From: Streptomyces sp. NBC_01016
GTDB lineage: Bacteria > Actinomycetota > Actinomycetes > Streptomycetales > Streptomycetaceae
Length of the DNA: 64,000 bases
Direction: 5' to 3'
NCBI RefSeq assembly: GCF_026341035.1
Contig: NZ_JAPEOQ010000001.1
Location: 1,736,001 to 1,800,000, forward strand
Part shown: positions 20,909-29,701 of the stretch, in pieces
How positions within the stretch are numbered: position 1 is the stretch's first letter
Layout: each line of letters begins with the position of its first letter
The notes under the pieces: generated by a model
What the model was told of the DNA's origin: nothing
The model's input: the letters and a program-made list of their open reading frames with translations, nothing else
Databases searched by the model: none
Position numbers and translations under genes: made by a program

Positions 20909-21364
20909 GTGCTGAGCGGGTTCAAGGACTTCATCCTTCGCGGAAACATCATCACGATGGCCATCGGCCTCGCGGTCGGAACCGCGTTCACGGCTGTGGT
21001 CACCGCACTCAGCACGGCGTTCATCGCGCCGCTCATCGGTGTCGCCACGAAGTCGACCGGCGACTTCAGTGAGGCGCACTTCACGGTCGAGGGCACGGAC
21101 TTCCCGTACGGCAAGTTCGTCAGCGCGATCATCGCCTTCCTGATCACCGCCGCGGTGCTCTACTTCCTGATCGTCGTCCCGATGATGAAGCTCCAGGCGC
21201 GCCTGGACCGCGGCAAGCCCGTCGACATCAAGGCGGCCCTGCGCGACTGCCCGCGCTGCTACACCCAGATCCCCGGCGTCGCCACCCGCTGCGCGCACTG
21301 CACGAGCGAGATCGAGGCGGACCCGCAGGCCCTGGAACTGGCGGGGCTGCCGCAGCAGCGCTGA
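20909..21364 (+). CDS. mscL: Large-conductance mechanosensitive channel, MscL, with zinc-ribbon-like tail
   Basis: A 151-residue MscL: GFKDFILRGNIITMAIGLAVGTAFT forms the N-terminal helix and pore helix TM1 (core GNIITMAIGLAVG), followed by a periplasmic loop and TM2 (FVSAIIAFLITAAVLYFL). The cytoplasmic tail carries CPRCYTQIPGVATRCAHC, two CxxC pairs reminiscent of a zinc ribbon, instead of the usual acidic helical bundle. GTG start at 20909. Releases solutes on hypo-osmotic shock in most bacteria. Confidence 0.88.
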   Translation: MLSGFKDFILRGNIITMAIGLAVGTAFTAVVTALSTAFIAPLIGVATKSTGDFSEAHFTVEGTDFPYGKFVSAIIAFLITAAVLYFLIVVPMMKLQARLDRGKPVDIKAALRDCPRCYTQIPGVATRCAHCTSEIEADPQALELAGLPQQR

Positions 21365-21550
21365 CCCGGTCGGCCTACACGCCCGCACGGGCCCGTCCCG
21401 GGCGGACAAGGGAACTCGTCCTCCTCGTCTGGCGTTGACCAGTCAGGGAGGGTCCACTGGACGTGGAAACGCACACAGACTCCAGACCCAGTGGAAGCAG
21501 CAGACAAGCAAGCAGTGGGTTCCCCTGCCGCACCATCAGGAGGACGTACC

Positions 21551-22414
21551 GTGCACCGCCGGCACAACGGGTTGAAGACCGCCGTACTCCTCGGAGGCCT
21601 GTCCGCCCTCATCCTCGTCATCGGCAGCTTCTTCGGCCGTACGGGGCTCATCGTCGGGCTCGTCATCGCCCTGGGGACGAACGCATACGCGTACTGGAAC
21701 AGCGACAAGCTGGCCCTGCGCGCGATGCGTGCCCGCCCGGTGAGCGAATTCGAGGCGCCCGCGCTGTACCGGATGGTGCGCGAGCTCTCCACGCAGGCGC
21801 GTCAGCCCATGCCGCGCCTGTACATCTCTCCTACGGAGGCACCGAACGCGTTCGCGACGGGCCGCAATCCGCGCAACGCCGCAGTGTGCTGCACCGAGGG
21901 AATCCTGCGCCTCCTGGACGAGCGGGAGCTGCGCGGTGTCATCGGGCACGAACTGAGCCACGTCTACAACCGCGACATCCTGATCTCCTCGGTCGCCGGA
22001 GCCCTCGCCTCCGTGATCATGTTCCTGGTCAACTTCGCGTGGCTGATCCCGGTCGGCCGCTCGAACGACGACGACGGACCCGGCATCTTCGGAATGCTCC
22101 TGATCATGATCCTGGGGCCCCTCGCGGCGTCCCTGATCCAGCTCGCCATCAGCCGCTCCCGCGAGTACGAGGCCGATGCCTCGGGCGCCCAGCTGACCGG
22201 TGACCCGCTGGCCCTGGCGAGCGCCCTGCGCAAGCTCGAGGCGGGCACGAAGCAGCTGCCCCTGCCGCCCGAGCCGCGCATCGAGACGGCGAGCCACATG
22301 ATGATCGCCAACCCCTTCCGCCCCGGGCAGGGAATGTCGAAGATGTTCTCCACGCACCCGCCGATGGCGGACCGTATTTCCCGGCTCGAGCAGATGGCAG
22401 GTCGCCAACAGTGA
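21551..22414 (+). CDS. htpX: HtpX-type membrane zinc metalloprotease
   Basis: A 287-residue M48-family membrane peptidase. Two N-terminal membrane helices (residues 9-48) precede the catalytic HELSH motif at residues 133-137 in [14 protein letters not shown]; a third metal ligand is likely the Glu in [11 protein letters not shown] use the GTG at 21551, preceded by GGAGGACG, over the longer frame from 21491. Normally degrades misfolded membrane proteins at the inner membrane. Its stop overlaps the GTG of the next gene. Confidence 0.9.
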   Translation: MHRRHNGLKTAVLLGGLSALILVIGSFFGRTGLIVGLVIALGTNAYAYWNSDKLALRAMRARPVSEFEAPALYRMVRELSTQARQPMPRLYISPTEAPNAFATGRNPRNAAVCCTEGILRLLDERELRGVIGHELSHVYNRDILISSVAGALASVIMFLVNFAWLIPVGRSNDDDGPGIFGMLLIMILGPLAASLIQLAISRSREYEADASGAQLTGDPLALASALRKLEAGTKQLPLPPEPRIETASHMMIANPFRPGQGMSKMFSTHPPMADRISRLEQMAGRQQ

Positions 22415-22803
22415 AGACAATCCTCAACGTCATATGGCTGATCCTGAGCGGCTTCTGGCTGTTTCTCGGCTACGTTCTGGCCGGCCTCCTGCTGTGCATC
22501 ACGATCATCGGGATCCCGTTCGGGATCGCCTCCTTCAGGATCGGCGTCTACGCCCTGTGGCCCTTCGGGCGCACGACGGTCGAGCGCCGGGACGCGGGCG
22601 CGCCCTCCTGCGTCGGCAACGTGCTGTGGCTGATCCTCGCGGGCTGGTGGCTGGCCCTGGCGCACATCGTCACCGGCGTCGCCCTGTGCGTGACGATCAT
22701 CGGCATCCCGTTCGGCATCGCCAACTTCAAGATGATTCCGCTCTCGCTGCTGCCGCTCGGCCGCGAAATCGTGCCCACGGACCAGCCGTTCGCGGCGCGC
22801 TAG
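22411..22803 (+). CDS. YccF-domain membrane protein
   Basis: A 130-residue protein with two copies of the YccF repeat: each has an N-terminal [18 protein letters not shown] helix, then [13 protein letters not shown] / [13 protein letters not shown]. Function of the family is unknown. GTG overlaps the htpX stop in GTGA fashion, so it is translationally coupled to the protease and may act with it. It converges on the APC permease gene, the two sharing the palindromic stop CTAG. Confidence 0.88.
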   Translation: MKTILNVIWLILSGFWLFLGYVLAGLLLCITIIGIPFGIASFRIGVYALWPFGRTTVERRDAGAPSCVGNVLWLILAGWWLALAHIVTGVALCVTIIGIPFGIANFKMIPLSLLPLGREIVPTDQPFAAR

Positions 22804-24068
22804 GCCGAGCCGCCTGTGGTGCCGTGCGCACCACGCGCGCGTAGCCGGACCACGTAGGCGAGCACCCCCAGGGCGATGACACCCGCCCCCGCCGCAACGG
22901 ACGACACGGGCAGCGAGCACGCCAGTGCCAGGCACCCCGCGGCCCCGAGCGCCGGCAGTGCCCGCGCGCGTACCGCGGAACTCAGCGTCCACGCTGAGGC
23001 ATTGGCGATCGCGTAGTACACCAGCACACCGAACGACGAGAACCCGATCGCCCCGCGCACGTCGCCGAAGGCCGCCACGACGGCCACCACGGCCCCGACC
23101 GTGAGCTCGGCCCGCCGCGGCACCTGGAAGCGCGGGTGCACGGCCGCCAGGGCGCCCGGCAGGTGCCGGTCCCGCGCCATCGCGAGCGTCGTCCGGGACA
23201 CCCCCAGGATCAGCGCCAGCAGCGACCCGAGCGCCGCCACCGCCGCCCCCGCCCGCACCACCGGCACGAGACCGTCGCCGCCGGCCGCCCGTACGGCGTC
23301 GGCCAGCGGGGCCGAGGCCCGCGCGAGCCCGTCCACGCCGAGCACGGCGACGGTGGCGGCGCCCACGGCGGCGTACACGACCAAGGTGATCCCGAGCGCC
23401 ATGGGGATCGCCCGCGGAATGGTCCGCGCCGGATCCCGCACCTCCTCGCCGAGCGTCGCCACGCGCGCGTACCCGGCGAACGCGAAGAACAGCAGCCCGG
23501 CGCCGCTCAGCACGCCGCTCTCGCCCTCGGAGAGCCCGGGAGCGAGCCGCCCGGCCTCGGCGCTCCCCGACCCCGCACACGCCACCACTACGGCCGCCAG
23601 GACGGCGAGCACGACCGCGACGACGATCCGCGTCAGCCAGGCCGACTTCTGCACCCCGAAGCAGTTCACGGCGGTCAGCGCCACGACCGCCGCGACCGCC
23701 ACCGCGTGTGCCTGCCCCGGCCACACGTACGTCCCCACGGTCAGCGCCATCGCCGCGCACGAGGCCGACTTGCCGACGACGAACGCCCAGCCCGCCAGAT
23801 ACCCCCAGAAGGGACCGAGCCGCTCCCGCCCGTACACATACGTGCCTCCGGACACGGGATACACAGCCGCGAGCCGCGCTGACGACATCGCATTGCAGTA
23901 GGCCACCACGGCCGCCACCGCGAGCGCGTACAGCACCCCTGTACCGGCCACCCGCGCCGCGGGCCCGAGCACCGCGAAGACGCCCGCCCCGATCATCGAC
24001 CCGAGGCCGACGAGCACGGCGTCCCGCACACCCAGCGCCCTGCGAAGGGGAGTTCCCGGCTGTGTCAT
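22800..24068 (-). CDS. APC-superfamily amino acid/polyamine permease
   Basis: A 422-residue transporter with about 12 membrane helices. The first helix has GLGSMIGAGVFAVLGPA, the unwound substrate-binding motif of APC carriers; PVSGGTYVYGRERLGPFWGYLAGW follows. I prefer the ATG at 24068 (MTQPGTPLRRALG) to one 12 codons upstream. Substrate not predictable. Stop codon is overlapped with that of yccF. Confidence 0.85.
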   Translation of the reverse strand: MTQPGTPLRRALGVRDAVLVGLGSMIGAGVFAVLGPAARVAGTGVLYALAVAAVVAYCNAMSSARLAAVYPVSGGTYVYGRERLGPFWGYLAGWAFVVGKSASCAAMALTVGTYVWPGQAHAVAVAAVVALTAVNCFGVQKSAWLTRIVVAVVLAVLAAVVVACAGSGSAEAGRLAPGLSEGESGVLSGAGLLFFAFAGYARVATLGEEVRDPARTIPRAIPMALGITLVVYAAVGAATVAVLGVDGLARASAPLADAVRAAGGDGLVPVVRAGAAVAALGSLLALILGVSRTTLAMARDRHLPGALAAVHPRFQVPRRAELTVGAVVAVVAAFGDVRGAIGFSSFGVLVYYAIANASAWTLSSAVRARALPALGAAGCLALACSLPVSSVAAGAGVIALGVLAYVVRLRARGAHGTTGGSA

Positions 24069-24243
24069 GTGCCGCACACTAAAGGGCTCGTGCAACCACA
24101 TCATGCCTACCTGTCGTCCTTCTGGGCAGCAGGGAGCCAGGGCGACGACGCACTCGGCGACCCGTCAAGAACGACGCAACAAGGCGCTGCAGCAAGGCAG
24201 AAGGCAGTACGCGCCACAGCACTACTGAAGGGCAGAACGCGGC

Positions 24244-24516
24244 ATGGGCATCATCGGCTGGATCATCCTTGGACTGCTGGCCGGTGCCATCGCCAAGTTC
24301 CTGTTGCCCGGCCGGGACCCGGGCGGCTTGATCGGTACGACCCTCATCGGCGTCGCGGGTTCCTTCATCGGCGGCTGGATATCGTCCCGTTGGCTCGACC
24401 GCCCCGTATCCACGGACTTCTACGACGGCGCGACCTGGATCGCCGCGATCGGTGGCGCGCTCGTCCTCCTGATCGCCTACCGCATCTTCTTCGGCGACTC
24501 GCGCAGTCGCCGCTGA
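24244..24516 (+). CDS. GlsB/YeaQ/YmgE-family membrane protein
   Basis: A 90-residue protein with three membrane helices and the family signature GWIILGLLAGAIAKFLLPGRDPGG, of which the core is GLLAGAIAKFLLPG. Members are stress-associated, often called transglycosylase-associated proteins, with unknown molecular role. Monocistronic: preceded by 175 bases and followed by a strong terminator. Confidence 0.85.
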   Translation: MGIIGWIILGLLAGAIAKFLLPGRDPGGLIGTTLIGVAGSFIGGWISSRWLDRPVSTDFYDGATWIAAIGGALVLLIAYRIFFGDSRSRR

Positions 24517-24536
24517 GCTGCAGCCGGCAGCAAGGA

Positions 24537-24563
24537 GGGGCGGCACCCGTCGGGTGCCGCCCC
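24537..24563 (+). terminator. Terminator after the GlsB/YeaQ gene
   Basis: GGGGCGGCACCC pairs with GGGTGCCGCCCC around a three-base loop, followed by CTTCGCTT. Just beyond, two CTACGTAG/TACGTAGG palindromic copies flank CGCTTACGGGCG (24570-24600). Confidence 0.75.
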
Positions 24564-24636
24564 TTCGCTTACGTAGGCGCTTACGGGCGCTACGTAGGCC
24601 ACTGCGAGCCGCGAAGCATCCCTGTAGGCAGTAGTC

Positions 24637-25125
24637 CTACCGGTAGTTCACGAACTGCAGCGCGAAGTCGAAGTCCTTGCCCTTGAGCAACTGCTGGACG
24701 GTCTGCAGGTCGTCACGGCTCTTCGAGCTGACGCGCAGCTCTTCGCCCTGCACCTGCGCCTTGACGCCCTTCGGGCCCTCGTCGCGGATCGTCTTCGCGA
24801 CCTTCTTGGCGTTCTCCTGGGAGATGCCCTCCTCGATGGAGGCGAAGATCTTGTACTCCTTGCCGGAGAGCTGCGGCTCGCCCGCGTCCAGCGACTTCAG
24901 CGAGATCCCGCGCTTGACCAGCTTGGTCTGGAAGATGTCGAGGATGGCATTGACCCGCTCCTCGCCGTTCGCCTCCATCAGGATCTTCTCGCCGGACCAG
25001 GAGATGGATGCGCCCACGTTCTTGAAGTCGTAGCGCTGCGAGATCTCCTTGGCGGCCTGGTTGAGGGCGTTGTCGACCTCCTGCCGCTCGACCTTCGAGA
25101 CGATGTCGAAACTGGAGTCGGCCAT
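24637..25125 (-). CDS. yajQ: YajQ-family nucleotide-binding protein
   Basis: A 162-residue protein matching the YajQ/UPF0234 family along its length: [18 protein letters not shown] at the start, [13 protein letters not shown], then [23 protein letters not shown] and a C-terminal FVNYR. The two ferredoxin-like halves are evident. Family members bind nucleotides or RNA; some bind cyclic di-GMP. Gene lies immediately left of tRNA-Tyr, as in other Streptomyces. Confidence 0.93.
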   Translation of the reverse strand: MADSSFDIVSKVERQEVDNALNQAAKEISQRYDFKNVGASISWSGEKILMEANGEERVNAILDIFQTKLVKRGISLKSLDAGEPQLSGKEYKIFASIEEGISQENAKKVAKTIRDEGPKGVKAQVQGEELRVSSKSRDDLQTVQQLLKGKDFDFALQFVNYR

Positions 25126-25349
25126 GTCCTGTGGCTCCTTGTATCGGGGGTGGATCGGGTACTGGTCGGGTTACGACCGGGTTCTGCTCTGGTTGCGCGC
25201 CGGGGAAGTCGCGCCAAGAGCAGCCTAGCCACCGTGCCGCGCCCGGCCGCCGATCAATCGGGTGGCGAAGCACCCCCGTGCATCAGGTATTGTTTACGTC
25301 GTTGCCAGCGAGCACCGCCGCAAAGCGGGGCCCGGGGCAGCAAACCCAA

Positions 25350-25431
25350 GGCGGTGTGCCCGAGCGGCCAAAGGGAGCAGACTGTAAATCTGCCGGCTCA
25401 GCCTTCCCAGGTTCGAATCCTGGCGCCGCCA
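25350..25431 (+). tRNA. tRNA-Tyr (GTA), attL side of the integrated element
   Basis: An 82-nt type II tRNA: acceptor GGCGGTG pairs with CGCCGCC (one T-G pair), discriminator A, anticodon loop CTGTAAA with anticodon GTA, an extended variable arm, and T-loop TTCGAAT. CCA is not encoded. The 3' half from 25380 is part of the 53-bp repeat, so integration has rebuilt an intact tRNA gene. Confidence 0.97.
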
Positions 25432-25432
25432 C
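25380..25432 (+). repeat. attL: 53-bp core repeat within tRNA-Tyr
   Basis: An exact 53-base match to 43,627-43,679, starting in the anticodon stem with GACTGTAAATCTGCC and ending at GCGCCGCCAC. The sequences diverge immediately on both sides, which defines the recombination core. The tRNA-Tyr 3' end is the known integration site of SLP1. Confidence 0.97.
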
Positions 25433-25440
25433 TTGGAAGC

Positions 25441-25485
25441 AAAAAGGCCCCTGGCCTGCTGAAACAGCAGGCCAGGGGCCTTTTT
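25441..25485 (+). terminator. Terminator after tRNA-Tyr, supplied by the element
   Basis: A 21-base perfect inverted repeat beginning AAAAAGGCCCCTGG, with loop AAA, ends in TTTTT. It lies just inside the element, so it replaces the host terminator now found after attR. It also faces the end of int from the other side. Confidence 0.9.
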
Positions 25486-25586
25486 GGTGTGTGCTCTCAG
25501 CTGGGCTGGACTGTCTCACTCCTTCTCGGTTTCGAACGCTCCGTCTCAGAGTGTGTGGACGGGGCGTGGACGGGATTCTCGGGCCC

Positions 25587-26948
25587 TCAGCCTCGCCCGT
25601 TCAGCCGGGCGGAGATCTTGGCGTTCGCCGCCTCGTCTCCGTCGCTGAGGAACTTCGCGTACACCCGGAACAGCACGGCGACGCTGTGCCCCGCCCGCTT
25701 GGCCACGAGCTGAGGCTCCACGCCGGAGCTGAGCCACGTAGAGACTGCGGCGTGACGAAGGTCATACGGGCGCTTCGCGAGTGTCGAGGCTCGCTGAGCG
25801 GGCGTGAGAGCGCGCCTACGGGCTTCAGCCCAGACCTCCCCGTACCCGGTGTCCTGGATCAGGCCGCCGCGGCTCGTACGGAACAGGCGACCATCGGGCG
25901 CGGTGCCGTACGCCGTGATGTGCCAGCGCAGTAGCGCGACCAGCTCCGGCGGGATGGGGACGGCCCGCATTGCCTTTCGTGGGCGGTGCTTCAGGCCCCG
26001 CCTGTCGTGAGCCTCGCCACTGTCCGTCCACGCCGACCCTGAGCGCGGGCGCGTTTCCCGCAAGCGCAGGGTTCCCCAGCCTCGGCGCGGAAGCTCGCAG
26101 TCCTGCTCTCGCAGGCCGATGACTTCGGCCGGCCGCGCGGCCCCGTAGTAGATGCACCCGAAGAACGCCACGAGTCGGCGCCCACGAGGACTCTGCTCGC
26201 GCACAGCCGTCAGGAGTGCCGCGCCTTGCTCGGGGTCCGGCACGCATTCCGGGTCCACTTCCTCTTCAACCTGCTCCGGCAACTTCCAGCGGACTTGGGG
26301 GAGCGGGTTGTCGTTCAGAAGCCCCGCGTCGACCGCGTAGACGAGTGCGTTGTGGAAGATTGCGCGCTTGCGCCGGATAGAGGAGGCCGCGGCGGTCGTG
26401 CCGTCCAACTTCTTCGTGAGAGCGTCAAGCGCTGCACGTACCCGCATCCGGTCGGCGAGCGCCGAAGTGGGGAGAGACTTCCGCTCGAACCAGGCGAGCG
26501 TCTTGGCGACGTCCGCCGGCGGTTCTTGGTCCCATCGGTTCTTGTTGAACGCCCAGCTATAGAGCGCCGTGCGAACGGCGTGAACGTCGGGCATGCCCCG
26601 TGTGTCCTTGACCAGCGCGGGAGTAACGCTCGCCATGGCTTCGGCGAGCGTCCGCCGTGTGGAGCCGGGGGCATGGGTCCACTTCATCTCGATGTACCGG
26701 CGGGCGTGCTCGTACCAACTGATGTCCTTTTCCTTGGCGACCAACGACTTGGGCATTCCGCTGCTCACCTCGAACGGTTCGCCCTCACGAGCCGCCGTGA
26801 TGAGTTGGGCACGGCGACTCTCTGCGAGGCCGAGAGTCATGAACGACTCGGAGTGCGCCTTGGTGCCGACCTTCCAACGGAGCTGGAACGGCTTCCGATA
26901 GTCGCGCTTTCGGATCGCCCACACCCGCACGGTGTAGCTCCACTCCAC
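25587..26948 (-). CDS. int: Tyrosine-recombinase integrase
   Basis: A 453-residue site-specific recombinase. The N-terminal ~220 residues form an arm/core-binding region; the catalytic domain shows R272 (ARPAEVIGL), R398 (YDLRHAA, with Tyr395 in place of the usual His of the HxxR box), H421 (AGHS) and nucleophile Y430 (FRVYAKFL). GTG start shares its first base with the xis stop (TAGTG), so translation is coupled. Gene ends 155 bases from attL. Catalyses integration into and, with Xis, excision from tRNA-Tyr. Confidence 0.95.
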   Translation of the reverse strand: MEWSYTVRVWAIRKRDYRKPFQLRWKVGTKAHSESFMTLGLAESRRAQLITAAREGEPFEVSSGMPKSLVAKEKDISWYEHARRYIEMKWTHAPGSTRRTLAEAMASVTPALVKDTRGMPDVHAVRTALYSWAFNKNRWDQEPPADVAKTLAWFERKSLPTSALADRMRVRAALDALTKKLDGTTAAASSIRRKRAIFHNALVYAVDAGLLNDNPLPQVRWKLPEQVEEEVDPECVPDPEQGAALLTAVREQSPRGRRLVAFFGCIYYGAARPAEVIGLREQDCELPRRGWGTLRLRETRPRSGSAWTDSGEAHDRRGLKHRPRKAMRAVPIPPELVALLRWHITAYGTAPDGRLFRTSRGGLIQDTGYGEVWAEARRRALTPAQRASTLAKRPYDLRHAAVSTWLSSGVEPQLVAKRAGHSVAVLFRVYAKFLSDGDEAANAKISARLNGRG

Positions 26949-27150
26949 TACGCAGCCTCCATCGTGTTGAGAAAGTCGTCCAAGTCGCTGCGCCAGACGC
27001 GCAGATGTCCGTTCGGAAGGCGGTGGGCCTGGGGCCCAAGCCGCGATTGCGCCAGCGGTACCAGGCGGCGCGACTGATGCCGATCTCGTCCAAGACCACG
27101 CTCAGGGGGAGGAGTTCGTCGGCGGACTTGCGCTTGCGAGGCGTGGTCAT
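26948..27150 (-). CDS. xis: Excisionase (Xis), read across a -1 frameshift
   Basis: A small helix-turn-helix protein, 67 residues if the frame changes. ATG at 27150 (GGAGAC upstream) gives MTTPRKRKSADELLPLSVVLDEI... to codon 40; from there the correct continuation QAHRLPNGHLRVWRSDLDDFLN lies in the -1 frame (key motif LPNGHLRVWRSDLD). The switch point is GGGCCCC at 27,037-27,031, which fits X-XXY-YYZ in the zero frame. Without a shift, translation runs on in the int region to 26,785 as a meaningless tail. Either programmed slippage, a one-base deletion in the C run, or a sequencing error. Confidence 0.75.
27031..27037 (-). other. Candidate -1 slippery heptamer in xis
   Basis: On the minus strand the codons are TTG GGC CCC AGG; G-GGC-CCC is an exact X-XXY-YYZ heptamer. 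Sliding back one base gives CCC CAG GCC CAC and restores the conserved excisionase reading frame, whose stop then overlaps the int GTG. Confidence 0.5.
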
Positions 27151-27494
27151 ACGCGGGTCTCCTCTGCGTACTCGGGGCCATGCGGACAGAGGGCCAGCGC
27201 CGCAGAAACCGCAGAATCCGCAAAAAGGTGGGTGCGGGCGGTCTGACCTGCGGCGGCGGGGGTGTGGGGGTGGTTGCCGCAAAAATCGCGGGAATCGCCG
27301 CAGAAATAGGCGGCGGGGCCGGGCCCGCGCTGCGGCCCGGCGGCGGTGCTGATTTGTGCGGCGGTTTCTCGGCTTTTTGCGGCGGCGGGGCGCGTGGGGC
27401 GTCGCCGCAGGTGGGACCGGGCGGCCCCTGGTTTCTGCGGATTTTGCGGTTTCTGCGTAGGGGCCTCTGCGCGGGAGCGGGTGCGCGGGCTCAT
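27147..27494 (-). CDS. Small Ala/Pro/Arg-rich protein between rep and xis
   Basis: A 115-residue reading frame with ATGA overlaps at both ends (rep stop and xis start), which argues that it is translated. The product has no recognised domain: QKPQNPQKP repeats near the N-terminus, two cysteines in FCGDSRDFCG, and a basic middle. The DNA within it contains long inverted repeats of CGCAGAAACCGC type, so the region may serve mainly as a replication origin while still being read through. Function unknown. Confidence 0.5.
   Translation of the reverse strand: MSPRTRSRAEAPTQKPQNPQKPGAARSHLRRRPTRPAAAKSRETAAQISTAAGPQRGPGPAAYFCGDSRDFCGNHPHTPAAAGQTARTHLFADSAVSAALALCPHGPEYAEETRV
27201..27456. other. Repeat cluster with 26-bp inverted repeat, possible replication origin
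   Basis: The sequences at 27,201-27,226 and, inverted, at 27,431-27,456 match in 24 of 26 positions; each is a run of CGCAGAAA/CCGCA/ATCCGCA units. Between them are further single units: GCCGCAAAAATCGC at ~27,276, CGCCGCAGAAAT at ~27,296, GGTTTCTCGG and CTTTTTGCGGCGG near 27,363-27,385. This iteron-like array lies directly downstream of rep, a usual place for an origin or Rep-binding region. Confidence 0.5.
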
Positions 27495-29479
27495 ACCTTG
27501 GCCTCCCGCAGAGCGGGGTGGATGACGTAGCGCGGGGCCGGCGGGCGCCCGCGCTTGCCCGTGCGGGGCGGGGTCTCGCTGCGCAAGTAGCCGTGTTCCT
27601 CCAAGAGCGCGACGGTGGGCTCCAGGTCGGCGACGGTGGGGAACTCGGAGCGGGAGACCTTGGCGAACAGGTCGCGTCGGGTCACGCTCTCCCAGCCGTT
27701 GTCCTGAAGGACGGTGAGGAGGCTGCGGGCGCGGGCGAGGGTGGCGTCGGCGCCCATGAGGTCGAAGACGGTCAGGGCGTGGGCGGCGAAGTAGTCGCCC
27801 AGCTCGACCGCGGCGCTCATCGTGTCGGCGGCGATCGGCTTCGTGTAGCCGGTCTCCAGGTGCTCGCCCAGGTGCAACAGTCCCGCGATACGGGCGGTGG
27901 CGCCCACGAGCTTGCTCGCCCACTCGGTGACGTGGCCCAACCGGCCGCCCCTGGCCCGGAGCTGCGGCTCCACGCGCTCGTTGTACTCGCCCAGCACCGC
28001 GTCAGCTTCGGGGGTGAGACGCAGGATGGCGGGGTCGGTCCACTCGGCGAGCGAGAGCGTGAGCCCGGTGACGGTGCGCTCGTACGCCTCGGCGACGTGC
28101 TCGGGGACCTGGTCGGGGTTGGCCTTGCGGTAGCCGACCAGGGACTCCGGCAGCGCGTACAGGAAACGCGCCAGCAGCCCACGGCCGTCCATTACGCGGT
28201 TCTGTCCGATGTCCTTGAGTACGGAGGGCTGCACGGCCAACCCCATGGTCAGGGCCGGGGATTCGATGTTCTCGGCGCGGGTGCGCCGGTCCACGCGCAG
28301 CCAGTCCCCGGCATGCCCCTTGAGGAAGACCTCCATGTTGGGGGTTCCGGAGTAGCGGCCCGCGATGATGTCGAAGATGCCTCCCTCGGCGGACATGACC
28401 GAGAGCCGTCCGCCCTGCTCGCTCATGAGCGTGGTGACGGTCTCCGGGGTGGAGTCGTCGGCCAGCAGCCTGGGCGCGTTGGGGACTTCGAGGCTGTCGG
28501 CGGCCTGAGCGAGGGCGATGGCTTCGGCGGTGAGTCCGTCGCGCTCCATGCCCTCGGCCTTGGCGGCCTGAGTGGCGGCCTTGTCGGCGGCCTCACGGGC
28601 CATCTTGGCGGTCACCTCGGCCTCGGCGATGCGCCCGGCGGCCGAGGACACGAGCAGCTTCTCGGCGGCCCGCAGCGGGGACGTGAGGGCGGAGAAGACA
28701 GCGGACTTGCGATTGCCGGGCGGCAGCGCGACGACGGTGAACAGGTTCGTGGGCTCGCGCCAGCGTCCGCGCAGCTGCACGATGACGCGCCCGCCGGCCG
28801 CCGTGGCGAGCACGGCAAGAGCGAGCGTCCCGGCAAGGTCGGCGGGGGTCTGTGTCTCCTCGGCGACGGCGTCCACGAACTCCCGAAGCCAGGTGGGCAG
28901 TACGTGGCTGGGGAAGGGCGGAAGCTGCGGCTGTGTGGTGAGCGGGATCGGCTCGCCCCACGTGCCCGGCAGACTCTCCGCGCTCACCGCGAGGGCCTCG
29001 CGCAGGTCCTCGGGGGTGGCGTCCGGGGTCATCCCGGCCTGGACGAGGCGGGTACCTGCTTCGATGCTGCGGCGGCGCTGCGCGTGGCCGTGCACGATCT
29101 CCGCGTAGTAGGCGGCGTTCGAGGCGGAAGGCACAGCGCCCACGAGGGTGTGGAGATAGGCCCGTCCGCCGACGCGAGGCAGGTCGCCGGTCTGCTCGAG
29201 GTGGTGCCCAAGCGTGATCGGGTCGACCGCGTGACCTTGGCCGTTCAGGTCGAGGATCGCGCGGTGGATGGTCTCGTGGGCGGGCCGGTAGTGGTCGGCC
29301 GGCTCCATGAGCGCGGACACTTCGGCGATGACGTCGGGGGCGAGCATGAGGGCGCCGACGACGGCCTGTTCGGCGTCCACGTCGTTGGGCGGGGTGAGGG
29401 TGAAGTCGTCGTCAGAGGCGGTGCGGTCGCGCATGGGCAGCACGCGGGCGTGCTGTCCGTGCGCGGGCTCAGGTGTCAT
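27491..29479 (-). CDS. DUF3987/DnaB-N-like replication protein
   Basis: A 662-residue protein. Residues ~27-150 resemble the N-terminal domain of replicative DnaB helicase (PNDVDAEQAVVGALML, HETIHRAILDLNGQG). Residues ~180-600 are a DUF3987 (YfjI-like) ATPase with a degenerate P-loop ALPPGNRKSAVF at ~251-262. A C-terminal winged-helix follows (WESVTRRDLFAKVSR...LEEHGYLR). First gene of the rep-orf-xis-int operon, with GGAGAG before the ATG at 29479. Likely the replication initiator/helicase of the excised element, taking the place of RepSA or Prim-Pol proteins of other AICEs; this role is inferred from position. Confidence 0.75.
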   Translation of the reverse strand: MTPEPAHGQHARVLPMRDRTASDDDFTLTPPNDVDAEQAVVGALMLAPDVIAEVSALMEPADHYRPAHETIHRAILDLNGQGHAVDPITLGHHLEQTGDLPRVGGRAYLHTLVGAVPSASNAAYYAEIVHGHAQRRRSIEAGTRLVQAGMTPDATPEDLREALAVSAESLPGTWGEPIPLTTQPQLPPFPSHVLPTWLREFVDAVAEETQTPADLAGTLALAVLATAAGGRVIVQLRGRWREPTNLFTVVALPPGNRKSAVFSALTSPLRAAEKLLVSSAAGRIAEAEVTAKMAREAADKAATQAAKAEGMERDGLTAEAIALAQAADSLEVPNAPRLLADDSTPETVTTLMSEQGGRLSVMSAEGGIFDIIAGRYSGTPNMEVFLKGHAGDWLRVDRRTRAENIESPALTMGLAVQPSVLKDIGQNRVMDGRGLLARFLYALPESLVGYRKANPDQVPEHVAEAYERTVTGLTLSLAEWTDPAILRLTPEADAVLGEYNERVEPQLRARGGRLGHVTEWASKLVGATARIAGLLHLGEHLETGYTKPIAADTMSAAVELGDYFAAHALTVFDLMGADATLARARSLLTVLQDNGWESVTRRDLFAKVSRSEFPTVADLEPTVALLEEHGYLRSETPPRTGKRGRPPAPRYVIHPALREAKV

Positions 29480-29504
29480 GCTGGGATCTCTCCTTGTTCT
29501 GTTG

Positions 29505-29558
29505 GAGGGACGGGAGAAACCGGGCGGGCGCGGCTTGTGGTGAGAGGCGTCCGCCCGG
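29505..29558 (-). promoter_or_regulatory. Structured 5' leader element, copy upstream of rep
   Basis: On the transcript, stem CCGGGCGG/CCGCCCGG encloses a loop containing CCTCTCACCACAAGCC. It is followed by TTTCTCCCGTCCCTCCAA and then the rep ribosome site. The same arrangement recurs upstream of traB, of the gene at 35925 and of the gene at 37506. Confidence 0.6.
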
Positions 29559-29701
29559 CCTTATTTCAGGAGCCCGGGGACTTCGAGAATCCACGCAGCG
29601 GCGGGTTATCGGAGGCCGGGAGCTCGGGTGTAGGTTGCGCGGCTCGCAGGCCGGAGTGGCCGTTCGAGAGGCGAGCGCGAAGCGCAGCAAGCTGTAGCTT
29701 C

